Source: Mycolicibacterium malmesburyense (GTDB lineage: Bacteria > Actinomycetota > Actinomycetes > Mycobacteriales > Mycobacteriaceae). From it: a DNA stretch of 15,274 bases. Location: contig NZ_CVTB01000310.1 in the NCBI RefSeq assembly GCF_001050015.1, positions 1 to 15,274 on the forward strand. The letters are read 5' to 3'. A program made the translations under genes and the position numbers. The notes beneath the pieces were generated by a model. The model worked only from the letters and a program-made list of their open reading frames with translations. It ran no database searches and was not told where the DNA came from. The stretch's first letter is position 1; every line of letters begins with the position of its first letter. Below are positions 1 through 15,274 of this stretch, one piece after another.

Positions 1-8353
<8,353 letters not shown>

Positions 8354-8360
8354 GCCGTTG

Positions 8361-8369
8361 CCCCCTTCT
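8361..8369 (-). promoter_or_regulatory. Ribosome binding site of pks
   Basis: On the minus strand AGAAGGGGG ends 7 nt before the ATG at 8353-8351. It is a strong purine-rich Shine-Dalgarno match and fixes the pks start. An ATG 19 nt further upstream (8372-8370) is in another frame and opens only a short shadow frame. Confidence 0.75.
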
Positions 8370-8525
8370 GCATCCGTGGCTGATCGGTGGCTGGGGGTCC
8401 CGACGCTCAGTGACGCTCCCGTAAATAAGCTCCCTCGGTCCCCACTATTCCACTACTCCGGTTGGGATGCGATGGCTCCCCCGCCCGTTTTTCAGTCGCG
8501 CCACGGCCGCTCGCGAGGCGGGAGT

Positions 8526-8594
8526 ATGTTGATCCGGCAGCGGTTCCTGACGGGTCAGGAGCTCGGCAAAGTAGGCGAACCTGTAGAGGACTGA
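8526..8594 (+). CDS. Possible 22-aa leader peptide upstream of papA3
   Basis: An ATG at 8526 opens a 22-codon frame (MLIRQRFLTG...EPVED) with GAGG 7 nt upstream (8515-8518). It ends in TGA at 8592-8594, 4 nt before the papA3 TTG, so translation could couple or re-initiate there. It is in a different frame from papA3 and shows no recognisable domain. If transcription starts from the TATGTT at 8525-8530 this ATG would not be in the mRNA. Chance is a real alternative. Confidence 0.2.
   Translation: MLIRQRFLTGQELGKVGEPVED
8545..8560. repeat. Perfect 16-bp palindrome, possible operator
   Basis: TCCTGACGGGTCAGGA has two 7-nt arms around a central GG and lies 38 nt before the papA3 start. Its length and symmetry suit a dimeric repressor such as a TetR family member. 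It could also form a small hairpin in the papA3 leader. It is the only perfect inverted repeat of this length that I noticed in the divergent region. The regulatory role is inference. Confidence 0.4.
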
Positions 8595-8598
8595 GGCT

Positions 8599-10020
8599 TT
8601 GCGCATCGGCAAGATTACCGTTGGGGCGCTTGATGAATGGTCCCTCAAACCGGGTTCCGTCACGTCCTGGCATCCGACGCCCGCGGCCGCCGAAGCGGCG
8701 CGACGGGCGCCGGTCAGTTCGGTGCCGGTCAGCTATATGCAGCGCCAGCACCTCCGGAACTATTGCGAGCGGACCGCGGCGGGATTGAACTTCTCCCGGC
8801 AGATCATTGCGAGCTGCGAGGTCTCCGGCGAATGCGATCTCGCGGCCATGGATCAGGCCGTGAATTCCTATCTGCGTCGGCACGACACATTTCGCAGCTG
8901 GTTCGAATACACCGACGACGGCGAATTCATCCGCCACGCGCTCGAAGACCCGTCCGCCATCGAATTCGTGCCGATCGACCACGGCAGGATGACGGCCGAC
9001 GATATCCGCGATCACGTCGTCGGCATACCGAGCCCGTTGGAATGGGGCTGTTTCACCTTCGGAATCATCCAGCACGAGGACCATTTCACGTTCTTTGCGG
9101 CGATGGACCACATTCACGGCGACGCCACATTGATCGGCACCACGATGCTGGAAGCCAACGGGATGTATTCGGCGTTGAGCGGGGGCGGTGAGCCGCTCGA
9201 GCTGCCCGGGCCGGGAAGCTTCGACGAATTCTGTATCCGCGAGCGCGAACGCACATCCGAATTGACCCTAGATTCGCCCGAAGTTGCGGCATGGGTCGAA
9301 TTCGCCGAGAGCAATGACGGTGGCTTTCCCGAATTCCCTCTGCCCCTTGGTAACCCGCGCGAGGCGACCAGCAGCGACATGATGTCGGAAGTGCTGATGA
9401 CGCCCGCGCAGACGGAACGCTTCGAAGCCGCCTGCGGGGAGGCCGGCGCGCGCTTTGTCGGGGGACTGTTCGCCTGCCTCGCCCAGGTCGAACACGAACT
9501 GACCGGTGCGCTCACCTATTACGGCCTCACGCCACGCGATTCCCGTGCGGCAACCGATAATTTCATGACCCAGGGCTGGTTCACCGGGCTCATCCCGATC
9601 ACCGTGCCGATCGGAGCGGCCTCGTTCGCCGAGGCCGCGTGGTCGGCGCAGGCCTCGTTCGACTCGAATTTGAATATGGCCAAGGTGCCGTATTACCGCG
9701 TTCTGGAATTAGCGCCCTCGTTGAATTGGCCGCGGCCGAATTTCCCCGTGTCCAATTTCTTCCATGCCGGGGCCGCACCGTTGAATGCGGTTCTGGCGGC
9801 CGCGGACATGGGGCTTGCGGACAATATCGGCATCTATCCCGACGGCCGATTCTCCTATCAGCTGACCGTCTACATATTCCGCTACGGCGAAGGCACGGTC
9901 ATGGCGATCATGCATCCCGACAATGCGGTCGCCAGCAAATCCGTTGCACGCTATATGAACACGATGAGATCGGTATGCGAACGCGTCGCCGACTCGGGGC
10001 AGTGGGGGCGCGTCGCATAG
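8599..10020 (+). CDS. papA3: Polyketide synthase-associated acyltransferase PapA3
   Basis: A 473-residue condensation-fold acyltransferase of the Pap family, which transfers polyketide-derived acyl chains from a Pks onto trehalose in the cytoplasm. The catalytic motif is seen as DHIHGDA, with His171 and Asp175 (HxxxD); the usual final Gly of HHxxxDG is Ala, as I recall also for M. tuberculosis PapA3. Long stretches fit PapA3 as I remember it: VPVSYMQ near 42, RRHDT..SWF near 93-102, YYGLTPRD, TQGWFTGLIPITVPI and RPNFPVSNF. The length matches the family (about 470). The start is TTG, chosen because GAGGA sits 8 nt upstream (8586-8590) and the family N-terminus (RIGKITVGALDEW) follows at once; the next in-frame Met (47) lies inside conserved sequence. 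It is the first gene of the operon, 27 nt before mmpL10. Codon use differs from its neighbours, for example 11 of 16 Asn codons are AAT. Confidence 0.92.
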   Translation: MRIGKITVGALDEWSLKPGSVTSWHPTPAAAEAARRAPVSSVPVSYMQRQHLRNYCERTAAGLNFSRQIIASCEVSGECDLAAMDQAVNSYLRRHDTFRSWFEYTDDGEFIRHALEDPSAIEFVPIDHGRMTADDIRDHVVGIPSPLEWGCFTFGIIQHEDHFTFFAAMDHIHGDATLIGTTMLEANGMYSALSGGGEPLELPGPGSFDEFCIRERERTSELTLDSPEVAAWVEFAESNDGGFPEFPLPLGNPREATSSDMMSEVLMTPAQTERFEAACGEAGARFVGGLFACLAQVEHELTGALTYYGLTPRDSRAATDNFMTQGWFTGLIPITVPIGAASFAEAAWSAQASFDSNLNMAKVPYYRVLELAPSLNWPRPNFPVSNFFHAGAAPLNAVLAAADMGLADNIGIYPDGRFSYQLTVYIFRYGEGTVMAIMHPDNAVASKSVARYMNTMRSVCERVADSGQWGRVA

Positions 10021-10047
10021 CGTGGGGCCGGTCGAATTGAGGACGAT

Positions 10048-13000
10048 ATGCGTCGGCTAGCCGATCTCGTGGTGCGGTGGCCGTGGGTGGTCATCGGCGT
10101 CTGGGTCGCGATGGTCGTCGCGCTGCCGCTGGCGGTGCCGTCGCTGGGCGAGATGGCCCAGAAGCATCCGCTGGCGATCCTGCCCGCCGACGCGCCGTCC
10201 AGCGTCACCGCCGCCAGGATGGCCGAGGCGTTCGGTGAGTCCGGCAACGACGACCTGCTGCTGGTGGCGCTGATCAACGAGAACGGGCTGACACCCGCCG
10301 ACGAGGCCACCTACCGCAAGCTCGTCGACGCGCTGCGCGACAACGTCACCGACGTCGTATCGGTGCAGGACTTCATTGCCACACCACAGCTGCGACCGTT
10401 CCTGACCAGTCAAGACAAGACGACGTGGGTGTTGCCGGTCAGCCTCGAGGGGGAGCTGGGCACACCGCGGGCGTTCGACTCCTTCAACCGGGTATCGGAC
10501 CTGATCGAGCAGAACGTCGCAGGAAGCTCCGCCACCGCGTACCTGACCGGGCCGGCGGCCACCGTCGCCGATCTCACCGTCGCCGGCGAGAACGATCGCC
10601 TGCCCATCGAGATCGCGATCGCGGTAATGGTCCTTTCAGTGCTGCTGCTGGTCTACCGCAACGTGGTCACGATGTTGCTGCCGCTGGTGACGATCGGATC
10701 GTCGCTGTTGATCGCGCAGGCCGTCGTCGCGGGGTTCTCCGAACTGACGGGCGCGGGCGTCTCCAACCAGTCCATCGTGTTCCTCAGCGCGATCATGGCC
10801 GGTGCCGGAACGGACTACGCCGTGTTCTTGATCAGCCGCTACCACGACTACGTGCGGTCGGGCGACGGCTGCGACCATGCGGTCAAGGCGGCGATGATCT
10901 CGATCGGCAAGGTCATCACCGCGTCCGCCGCCACGGTCGGCGTGACGTTCTTGCTGTTGAGCTTCGCGCAGATGGGGGTCTTCCGGACCGTCGGTGTGTC
11001 GTCGGCGATCGGCATCGGCATCGCCTACCTGGCGGGCGTGACCCTGCTCCCGGCGATCCTGGTGCTGGCCGGGCCGCGCGGCTGGGTGAAACCGCGGCGC
11101 GAACTGACCGCGCGGTTCTGGCGGCGTTCCGGTATCCGCATCGTGCGCAGGCCCGTGCCGCATCTGGTCGCCAGCCTGCTCGCGCTGGCGCTGCTGGCCG
11201 GCATCGCCGTGTTCGCCGACTACAACTACGACGACCGCAAGGTGTTGCCGGCGTCGTCGCCGAGTTCGGTCGGGTACGCCGCGCTGGAAAGCCACTTTCC
11301 GGTCAACCAGTCCATCCCCGAGTACATCCTGATCCAGTCCCCGCACGACCTGCGGACGCCGCGGGCCCTCGCCGATCTCGAGCAGATGGCGTCGCGCGTG
11401 GCGCAACTGGAAGACGTCGGCCTGGTCAGCGGTATCACCCGCCCGGTCGGCGAGGTGCCGATGGAATTCCGGGCGACCTTCCAGGCGGGCATCGTGGGGG
11501 ACCGGCTGGCGGACGGGTCCGCGCAGATAGGCCAACGCAGCGGGGATCTGAACAAACTCAGGGACGGGGCCGACACGCTCGCCGACAGCCTCGCCGACGT
11601 GCGTGGACAGATCGACGCGATCGCGCCCAGCATCCAGAACCTCGTCGACACGTTCTCCTCGGCGCGCACCCAGTACGGCGGCGACAAGTTGGTGCGTGAC
11701 GTCGAGACCGCGGCCAAGCTCGTCGCGAGCATCAACGCGCTGGGCAACTCGATGGGCGTCAACTTCCGCGCGGTCAAGGACCTGTTCGCATGGATCGGCC
11801 CGGTACTGGCCGCGCTGCAGGGCAATGCGGTGTGCGACGCCAACCCGTCCTGCGTCGACACCCGAATGCAGTTCCAGCGGTTGGTCGCCGCGCGTGACGA
11901 CGGGAGCCTCGACGAGATCAACGGTCTGGCGCAGGAACTCCAAGGTGTCGAGGACCGCCAGACCCTCAACGAGGCGGTGGCCAAACTCAACGCCGCGATG
12001 GCCAGCGTCGCCCGGGCGGTCAACACGATGGGGTTGGACCAACCCGGCGGAGTGCAGCGCGGTCTGACCGACCTGCAGCGCGGTGCAAACCGCCTCGCCA
12101 CGGGCAGCCGGGAAGTGGCGGGCGGGGTGGACCAACTCGTCGAACAGGTCAAGGTGATCGCCGCCGGGCTGAACGAGGCGTCGACCTTCCTGCTGACCAT
12201 GCGCAGCAACGCCTCGGATCCCTCGCAGGCCGGCTTCAACATCCCGCCGGAAGTGCTGAACCTGCCGGACTTCAAAAAGGCGGCCGCAGCCTATATTTCG
12301 GCAGACGGCCGGTCCGTGCGATACCTGGTCCAGACCAAGCTCAACCCGTTCAGCGCCGAGGCGATGGACCAGGTGAATCAGATCCACGACGTCGCCCGCG
12401 GCGCACAACCGAACACCGCGCTGGCCGACGCGACGATCTCGATGGGCGGCTTCCCGGCGGCGCTGCGCGACACCCGCGACTACTACCAGCAGGACATCCG
12501 GTTCATCATCGCCGCGACCCTGATCGTCGTGCTGCTGACGTTGATGGTGCTGCTGCGTGCGATCATCGCGCCGCTCTACCTGGTGGGGTCCGTGGTGGTG
12601 TCGTACTTTGCGGCGCTGGGTATCGGGGTGCTCACGTTCCAGCTGCTCCTGGGCCAGGAATTGCATTGGAGCGTACCACCTTTGGCGTTCGTGGTGCTGA
12701 TCGCGGTGGGCGCCGACTACAACATGCTGTTCGTGTCCCGATTGCGCGACGAGTCGCCGCACAGCGTCCGCTACGGCGTGATCCGAACATTGGGGTCGAC
12801 GGGCGGGGTCATCACCGCGGCCGGACTGATATTCGCCGCGTCGATGGCCGGCCTGCTGTTCTCCAGCATCGGGATCGTCATCCAGGGCGGTTTCGTGATC
12901 GGGGTCGGAATCCTGTTGGACACGTTCGTCGTTCGCACCATAACCGTGCCCGCGGTCGCCGCGCTGGTCGGGCGTGCGAACTGGTGGCCGTCACGAGTCG

Positions 13001-13059
13001 CGGGCGTGCGGCGCCCCGCGGCGATGTCGTCAAGCCGAGTGGAAGCGGATACCTCGTGA
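10048..13059 (+). CDS. mmpL10: RND-family lipid transporter MmpL10
   Basis: A 1003-residue inner-membrane exporter of the MmpL family, predicted to move the acyltrehalose precursor across the plasma membrane using proton motive force. TM1 is at about 11-30, then periplasmic domain D1 (about 35-180), TM2-TM6 (185-345), TM7 (370-390), a large D2 loop (about 392-815) and TM8-TM12 (819-972). The two proton-relay Asp-Tyr pairs are present: Asp256/Tyr257 in GAGTDYAVF and Asp890/Tyr891 in VGADYNMLF. D2 has a helical, heptad-like stretch around 495-530 and a close Cys pair (596 and 602) that could form a disulfide. The length matches MmpL10 of M. tuberculosis (about 1000). The ATG at 10048 has GAGGA 4 nt upstream (10039-10043). 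The stop overlaps the fadD23 start (GTGA). Assignment as MmpL10 rather than MmpL8 rests on pairing with papA3. Confidence 0.93.
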   Translation: MRRLADLVVRWPWVVIGVWVAMVVALPLAVPSLGEMAQKHPLAILPADAPSSVTAARMAEAFGESGNDDLLLVALINENGLTPADEATYRKLVDALRDNVTDVVSVQDFIATPQLRPFLTSQDKTTWVLPVSLEGELGTPRAFDSFNRVSDLIEQNVAGSSATAYLTGPAATVADLTVAGENDRLPIEIAIAVMVLSVLLLVYRNVVTMLLPLVTIGSSLLIAQAVVAGFSELTGAGVSNQSIVFLSAIMAGAGTDYAVFLISRYHDYVRSGDGCDHAVKAAMISIGKVITASAATVGVTFLLLSFAQMGVFRTVGVSSAIGIGIAYLAGVTLLPAILVLAGPRGWVKPRRELTARFWRRSGIRIVRRPVPHLVASLLALALLAGIAVFADYNYDDRKVLPASSPSSVGYAALESHFPVNQSIPEYILIQSPHDLRTPRALADLEQMASRVAQLEDVGLVSGITRPVGEVPMEFRATFQAGIVGDRLADGSAQIGQRSGDLNKLRDGADTLADSLADVRGQIDAIAPSIQNLVDTFSSARTQYGGDKLVRDVETAAKLVASINALGNSMGVNFRAVKDLFAWIGPVLAALQGNAVCDANPSCVDTRMQFQRLVAARDDGSLDEINGLAQELQGVEDRQTLNEAVAKLNAAMASVARAVNTMGLDQPGGVQRGLTDLQRGANRLATGSREVAGGVDQLVEQVKVIAAGLNEASTFLLTMRSNASDPSQAGFNIPPEVLNLPDFKKAAAAYISADGRSVRYLVQTKLNPFSAEAMDQVNQIHDVARGAQPNTALADATISMGGFPAALRDTRDYYQQDIRFIIAATLIVVLLTLMVLLRAIIAPLYLVGSVVVSYFAALGIGVLTFQLLLGQELHWSVPPLAFVVLIAVGADYNMLFVSRLRDESPHSVRYGVIRTLGSTGGVITAAGLIFAASMAGLLFSSIGIVIQGGFVIGVGILLDTFVVRTITVPAVAALVGRANWWPSRVAGVRRPAAMSSSRVEADTS

Positions 13060-14798
13060 GCCCGTCAGATTCCTCGATCCTGTCGATGCTGCACGGTCGT
13101 GCCAGCATGCGCCCCGACGACCCCGGTTTCACCTTCACCGAATACTCGCGCGACCCGGCAGGGTCCCGGGAAACCCTCACCTGGTCGCAACTGGCGCGGC
13201 GCACCGTCAACGTCGCGCGCGATCTTCGGCGACACGGCACGACCGGCGACAGGGCGGTGATCCTCGCCCCGCAAGGCCTGGAGTACATCTCGGCGTTCCT
13301 CGGGTCGATGCAGGCGGGGCTCATCGCGGTCCCGCTGCCGTTGCCCCATCCCGGCTCCGGACACGACCGGGTGAGTTCGGTGCTCGCCGACACTCAACCC
13401 ACGGTGGTCCTCACGACGTCGGCGGCCGCCGGCGACGTCGGGGACTTCATCGACCGGTCGCGTCTGGACATGGTGCCCAAGCTCGTCGAGATCGATGCAC
13501 TCGACTTGGACGCCGAGGGGCACACGGGACCCGATCCGGTTGAGCTTCCCGACATCGCTTATTTGCAATACAGTTCGGGCTCAACGAGGTTGCCGACGGG
13601 AGTGAAGATCTCCCACCGCAACCTCACGGCGAACTTCGATCAGCTGATGCGGGAGTTCTTCGCGCAGTCACCGCTGCCGCCCGACGCCACGCTGGTTTCG
13701 TGGCTGCCCTTCTACCACGACATGGGACTCGTGCTGGGGGTCTGCGCGCCCATCCTGTGCGGGCGACGCGCCGAGTTGATGGGCCCCGTCGCGTTCCTGG
13801 AGAAGCCGGCCCGCTGGGTGCGCGCGCTGGCCGAGAACCCGCACGCGTGGTCGTCGGCGCCGAACTTCGCGTTCGACCTCGCCGCCCGCAAGACCACCGA
13901 CGAGGATCTGAACGGGCTCGATCTCGGCGGCGTGGTCGGTATCATCAGCGGTGCCGAACGGGTGGAGCCCGCGACGCTGCGCCGCTTCGTCGATCGGTTC
14001 GCGCACTTCAACTTTCGCGATCACATGATGCGTCCCGCCTACGGTTTGGCCGAAGCAACCGTCTTCGTCGCCACGGGAACGTGGGACGAAGACTCGCCCG
14101 CGGGCCATTTCGACACCGAGGAACTCGGTGCCGGCCGGGTCTTGCCCTGCGCAGCGGGAAAGGGTACGGCACTCGTCAAATACCGCGTGCCGCAGTCGCC
14201 CTCGCTACGTATCGTCGACGGCGAGACCTGCCGCGAGCGCCCGGAAGGCGCGGTCGGCGAGATATGGGTGCACGGCGAGAATGTCTCCGACGGGTACTGG
14301 GGTAGAGGTCCCGACGCGCAGAGCTGTTTCGGGGCAACGCTTGTCGACCCGCCTCCGGGCACGCCGGCCACGCCGTGGTTGCGCACCGGCGACCTCGGAT
14401 TCGTCCACGGCGGCGAGCTCTTCATCGTCGGCCGCATCAAGGACCTGCTGATCATCCGGGGCCGCAACCACTATCCCGAGGATGTCGAGGCGACGGTGCA
14501 GGAGCTCACCCGCGGCCGGGTCGCGGCGATCGCGGTTCCGGTCGACGGAACCGAGCGCCTGGTCACGGTCCTCGAGCTCAAGAAGCCCGATGAGCTCGAC
14601 GACGAGGCGATCCGTCGACTGGCTGCGATTAAAAGCGAAGTGAAGGCGGCGATCTCGAACGTGCACGGCCTGAGCGTCGAGGACATCGTGCTGGTGGCTG
14701 CCGGTGCGATCCCCACGACCACCAGCGGCAAGATTCGCCGGGCCGCCTGCGTCGAGCTGTATCAACAGAATCAATTCGCGCGATTGGACTCCAGATGA
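13056..14798 (+). CDS. fadD23: Long-chain fatty acyl-AMP ligase FadD23 (FAAL)
   Basis: A 580-residue adenylate-forming enzyme that activates a fatty acid as acyl-AMP and hands it to the partner Pks. Visible motifs: ATP-binding [11 protein letters not shown] from Tyr172, YGLAEATV (A5), RTGDLGF (A7), [20 protein letters not shown] (A8/hinge) and [10 protein letters not shown] with catalytic Lys559. The N-terminus ([16 protein letters not shown]) and overall sequence resemble mycobacterial FAALs rather than acyl-CoA ligases. The open frame continues upstream to 12666, but that part lies inside mmpL10 and encodes arginine-rich shadow sequence. I chose GTG at 13056 because it overlaps the mmpL10 TGA by 4 nt, has GGAAG 10 nt upstream, and gives the usual FAAL length. 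The stop overlaps the next gene's ATG by 4 nt. Within the family FadD23 and FadD21 are close; the name follows the TPP locus convention. Confidence 0.92.
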   Translation: MSPSDSSILSMLHGRASMRPDDPGFTFTEYSRDPAGSRETLTWSQLARRTVNVARDLRRHGTTGDRAVILAPQGLEYISAFLGSMQAGLIAVPLPLPHPGSGHDRVSSVLADTQPTVVLTTSAAAGDVGDFIDRSRLDMVPKLVEIDALDLDAEGHTGPDPVELPDIAYLQYSSGSTRLPTGVKISHRNLTANFDQLMREFFAQSPLPPDATLVSWLPFYHDMGLVLGVCAPILCGRRAELMGPVAFLEKPARWVRALAENPHAWSSAPNFAFDLAARKTTDEDLNGLDLGGVVGIISGAERVEPATLRRFVDRFAHFNFRDHMMRPAYGLAEATVFVATGTWDEDSPAGHFDTEELGAGRVLPCAAGKGTALVKYRVPQSPSLRIVDGETCRERPEGAVGEIWVHGENVSDGYWGRGPDAQSCFGATLVDPPPGTPATPWLRTGDLGFVHGGELFIVGRIKDLLIIRGRNHYPEDVEATVQELTRGRVAAIAVPVDGTERLVTVLELKKPDELDDEAIRRLAAIKSEVKAAISNVHGLSVEDIVLVAAGAIPTTTSGKIRRAACVELYQQNQFARLDSR

Positions 14799-15274
14799 AG
14801 CGGTTCCTCGCCTTCGGCGCTGCGCTGACAACCCTCGGCGCAGTGGGGTTTCTGGGACTCGGGATCGCGGTGGCCGACGAGCCGCCACCGCCGCCCGCCC
14901 CGCCGGGCGACGGTCCACCGCCTCTGGGCACGCCCGGCCGCGGATATGCGCTGGGCGGCGCCCACGTGCTGGGCATCCCGTACGACGAATACATCATGCG
15001 CACGGGTGCCGACTGGTTCCCGGGACTGGACAGGCAGATCGTCGACTACCCCGCGGGTCAGGTGCAGGGCCACACCCTGGAGCGGTTGTTCCCGGGTATC
15101 GGCGCGTTCGGGGACCGCTATGTGCCGGGCCTCGGACTTGACGGGCCCAGCGTCGGCGAATCGGTCGACGTCGGCGCGCCGAACCTGATCGACGCGATCA
15201 AGGCGGGTGGTCCGGGCACCGCGATCGGGCTGTCGGAGGGCGCGATGGTGCTCAACGACGTGCAGGCGCGGCTC
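14795..15274 (+). CDS. Secreted PE-PPE-like serine hydrolase/transacylase, TPP 'PE' protein (3' end outside window)
   Basis: The first 160 residues are visible and the frame is open to the window edge. The N-terminus (MKRF, then a hydrophobic stretch to about residue 25) is a typical signal peptide, with a likely cut after Ala27 (AVA-DE). A proline-rich linker follows (about 30-47), then a globular part with GLSEG at 145-149, a GxSxG nucleophile elbow placing Ser147 as nucleophile. This fits the PE-PPE domain alpha/beta hydrolases of acyltrehalose loci (Chp1 and Chp2 of M. tuberculosis, PE of the TPP locus), which build the final polyacylated product outside the plasma membrane. The catalytic Asp and His lie beyond the window. 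The ATG overlaps the fadD23 stop (ATGA), so translation is probably coupled. Despite its name it lacks a classic N-terminal PE domain in the visible part. Confidence 0.85.
   Translation, partial: MKRFLAFGAALTTLGAVGFLGLGIAVADEPPPPPAPPGDGPPPLGTPGRGYALGGAHVLGIPYDEYIMRTGADWFPGLDRQIVDYPAGQVQGHTLERLFPGIGAFGDRYVPGLGLDGPSVGESVDVGAPNLIDAIKAGGPGTAIGLSEGAMVLNDVQARL

Larger units (their letters stand above)
8354..8598. promoter_or_regulatory. Divergent intergenic region between pks and papA3
   Basis: These 245 bp separate the two divergent transcription units and must hold promoters for both, unless one side is read from further away. Locally AT-rich spots are GTAAATAAG at 8421-8429 and TATGTT at 8525-8530. 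The second fits the mycobacterial -10 pattern TANNNT for the papA3 side, but I see no good -35 in front of it. CCACTA occurs twice 8 bp apart (8442-8447 and 8450-8455). I cannot assign a confident sigma-factor promoter to either strand. No conserved protein is encoded here. Confidence 0.6.

Noticed and set aside
8525..8530. TATGTT as a confident SigA -10 box for papA3
   Set aside because: It fits TANNNT, but no -35 is apparent at 16-19 bp upstream, so it is mentioned only as a candidate.
8407..9117. 236-codon minus-strand frame across the divergent region and the 5' part of papA3
   Set aside because: No recognisable domain; it covers the papA3 catalytic region antisense and the start lies within papA3. 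Best read as a shadow.
10636..12762. 708-codon open frame on the minus strand, antisense to mmpL10
   Set aside because: Low-complexity, Arg/His/Gln/Asp-rich shadow translation. The plus strand encodes a complete MmpL10 with both Asp-Tyr pairs.
12666..13055. N-terminal extension of fadD23 by 130 codons
   Set aside because: This part lies inside the mmpL10 coding region, is Arg-rich and would precede the normal FAAL N-terminus. The GTG at 13056 fits spacing, overlap and family length.

Overview
The window is high-GC DNA with mycobacterial codon use (strong C/G third positions, GTG and TTG starts, tightly packed operon). It encodes a complete-looking set of mycobacterial acyltrehalose genes. 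The combination of a bimodular Pks, PapA3, MmpL10, a FadD23/FadD21-type fatty acyl-AMP ligase and a secreted PE-PPE-like serine hydrolase matches the trehalose polyphleate (TPP) locus of non-tuberculous mycobacteria such as Mycobacterium smegmatis and M. abscessus. I take the source to be a Mycobacterium/Mycolicibacterium chromosome. No mobile element, tRNA, rRNA or CRISPR array is visible.

Layout. Positions 8353 down to 1 (minus strand) hold a large type I polyketide synthase that runs off the left edge. Its visible order is KS-AT-KR-ACP (module 1), then KS-AT-DH (module 2), and the rest of module 2 lies outside. This frame has no stop over 2784 codons. Positions 8354-8598 are a divergent intergenic region with a good ribosome binding site for pks, a perfect 16-bp palindrome and a possible 22-codon leader peptide ahead of papA3. 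Positions 8599-15274 (plus strand) are one operon, papA3, mmpL10, fadD23, then a PE-type hydrolase gene cut off by the right edge. The last three genes overlap by 4 nt (GTGA and ATGA).

How the genes work together (established for TPP, transferred here by family match). FadD23 activates a fatty acid as acyl-AMP for Pks. Pks extends it with malonyl units to polyunsaturated phleic-type acids, PapA3 esterifies trehalose, and MmpL10 moves the acyltrehalose across the plasma membrane. The secreted PE-type enzyme makes the final polyacylated product by transacylation outside the membrane. Both AT domains carry the malonyl-type HAFH motif, which fits straight-chain phleic acids and argues against the methyl-branched PAT and SL-1 pathways.

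Points worth attention: module 1 has no dehydratase although phleic acids carry regularly spaced double bonds; the two AT domains are near-duplicates; papA3 has aberrant codon use; and the divergent promoter region holds an operator-like palindrome.
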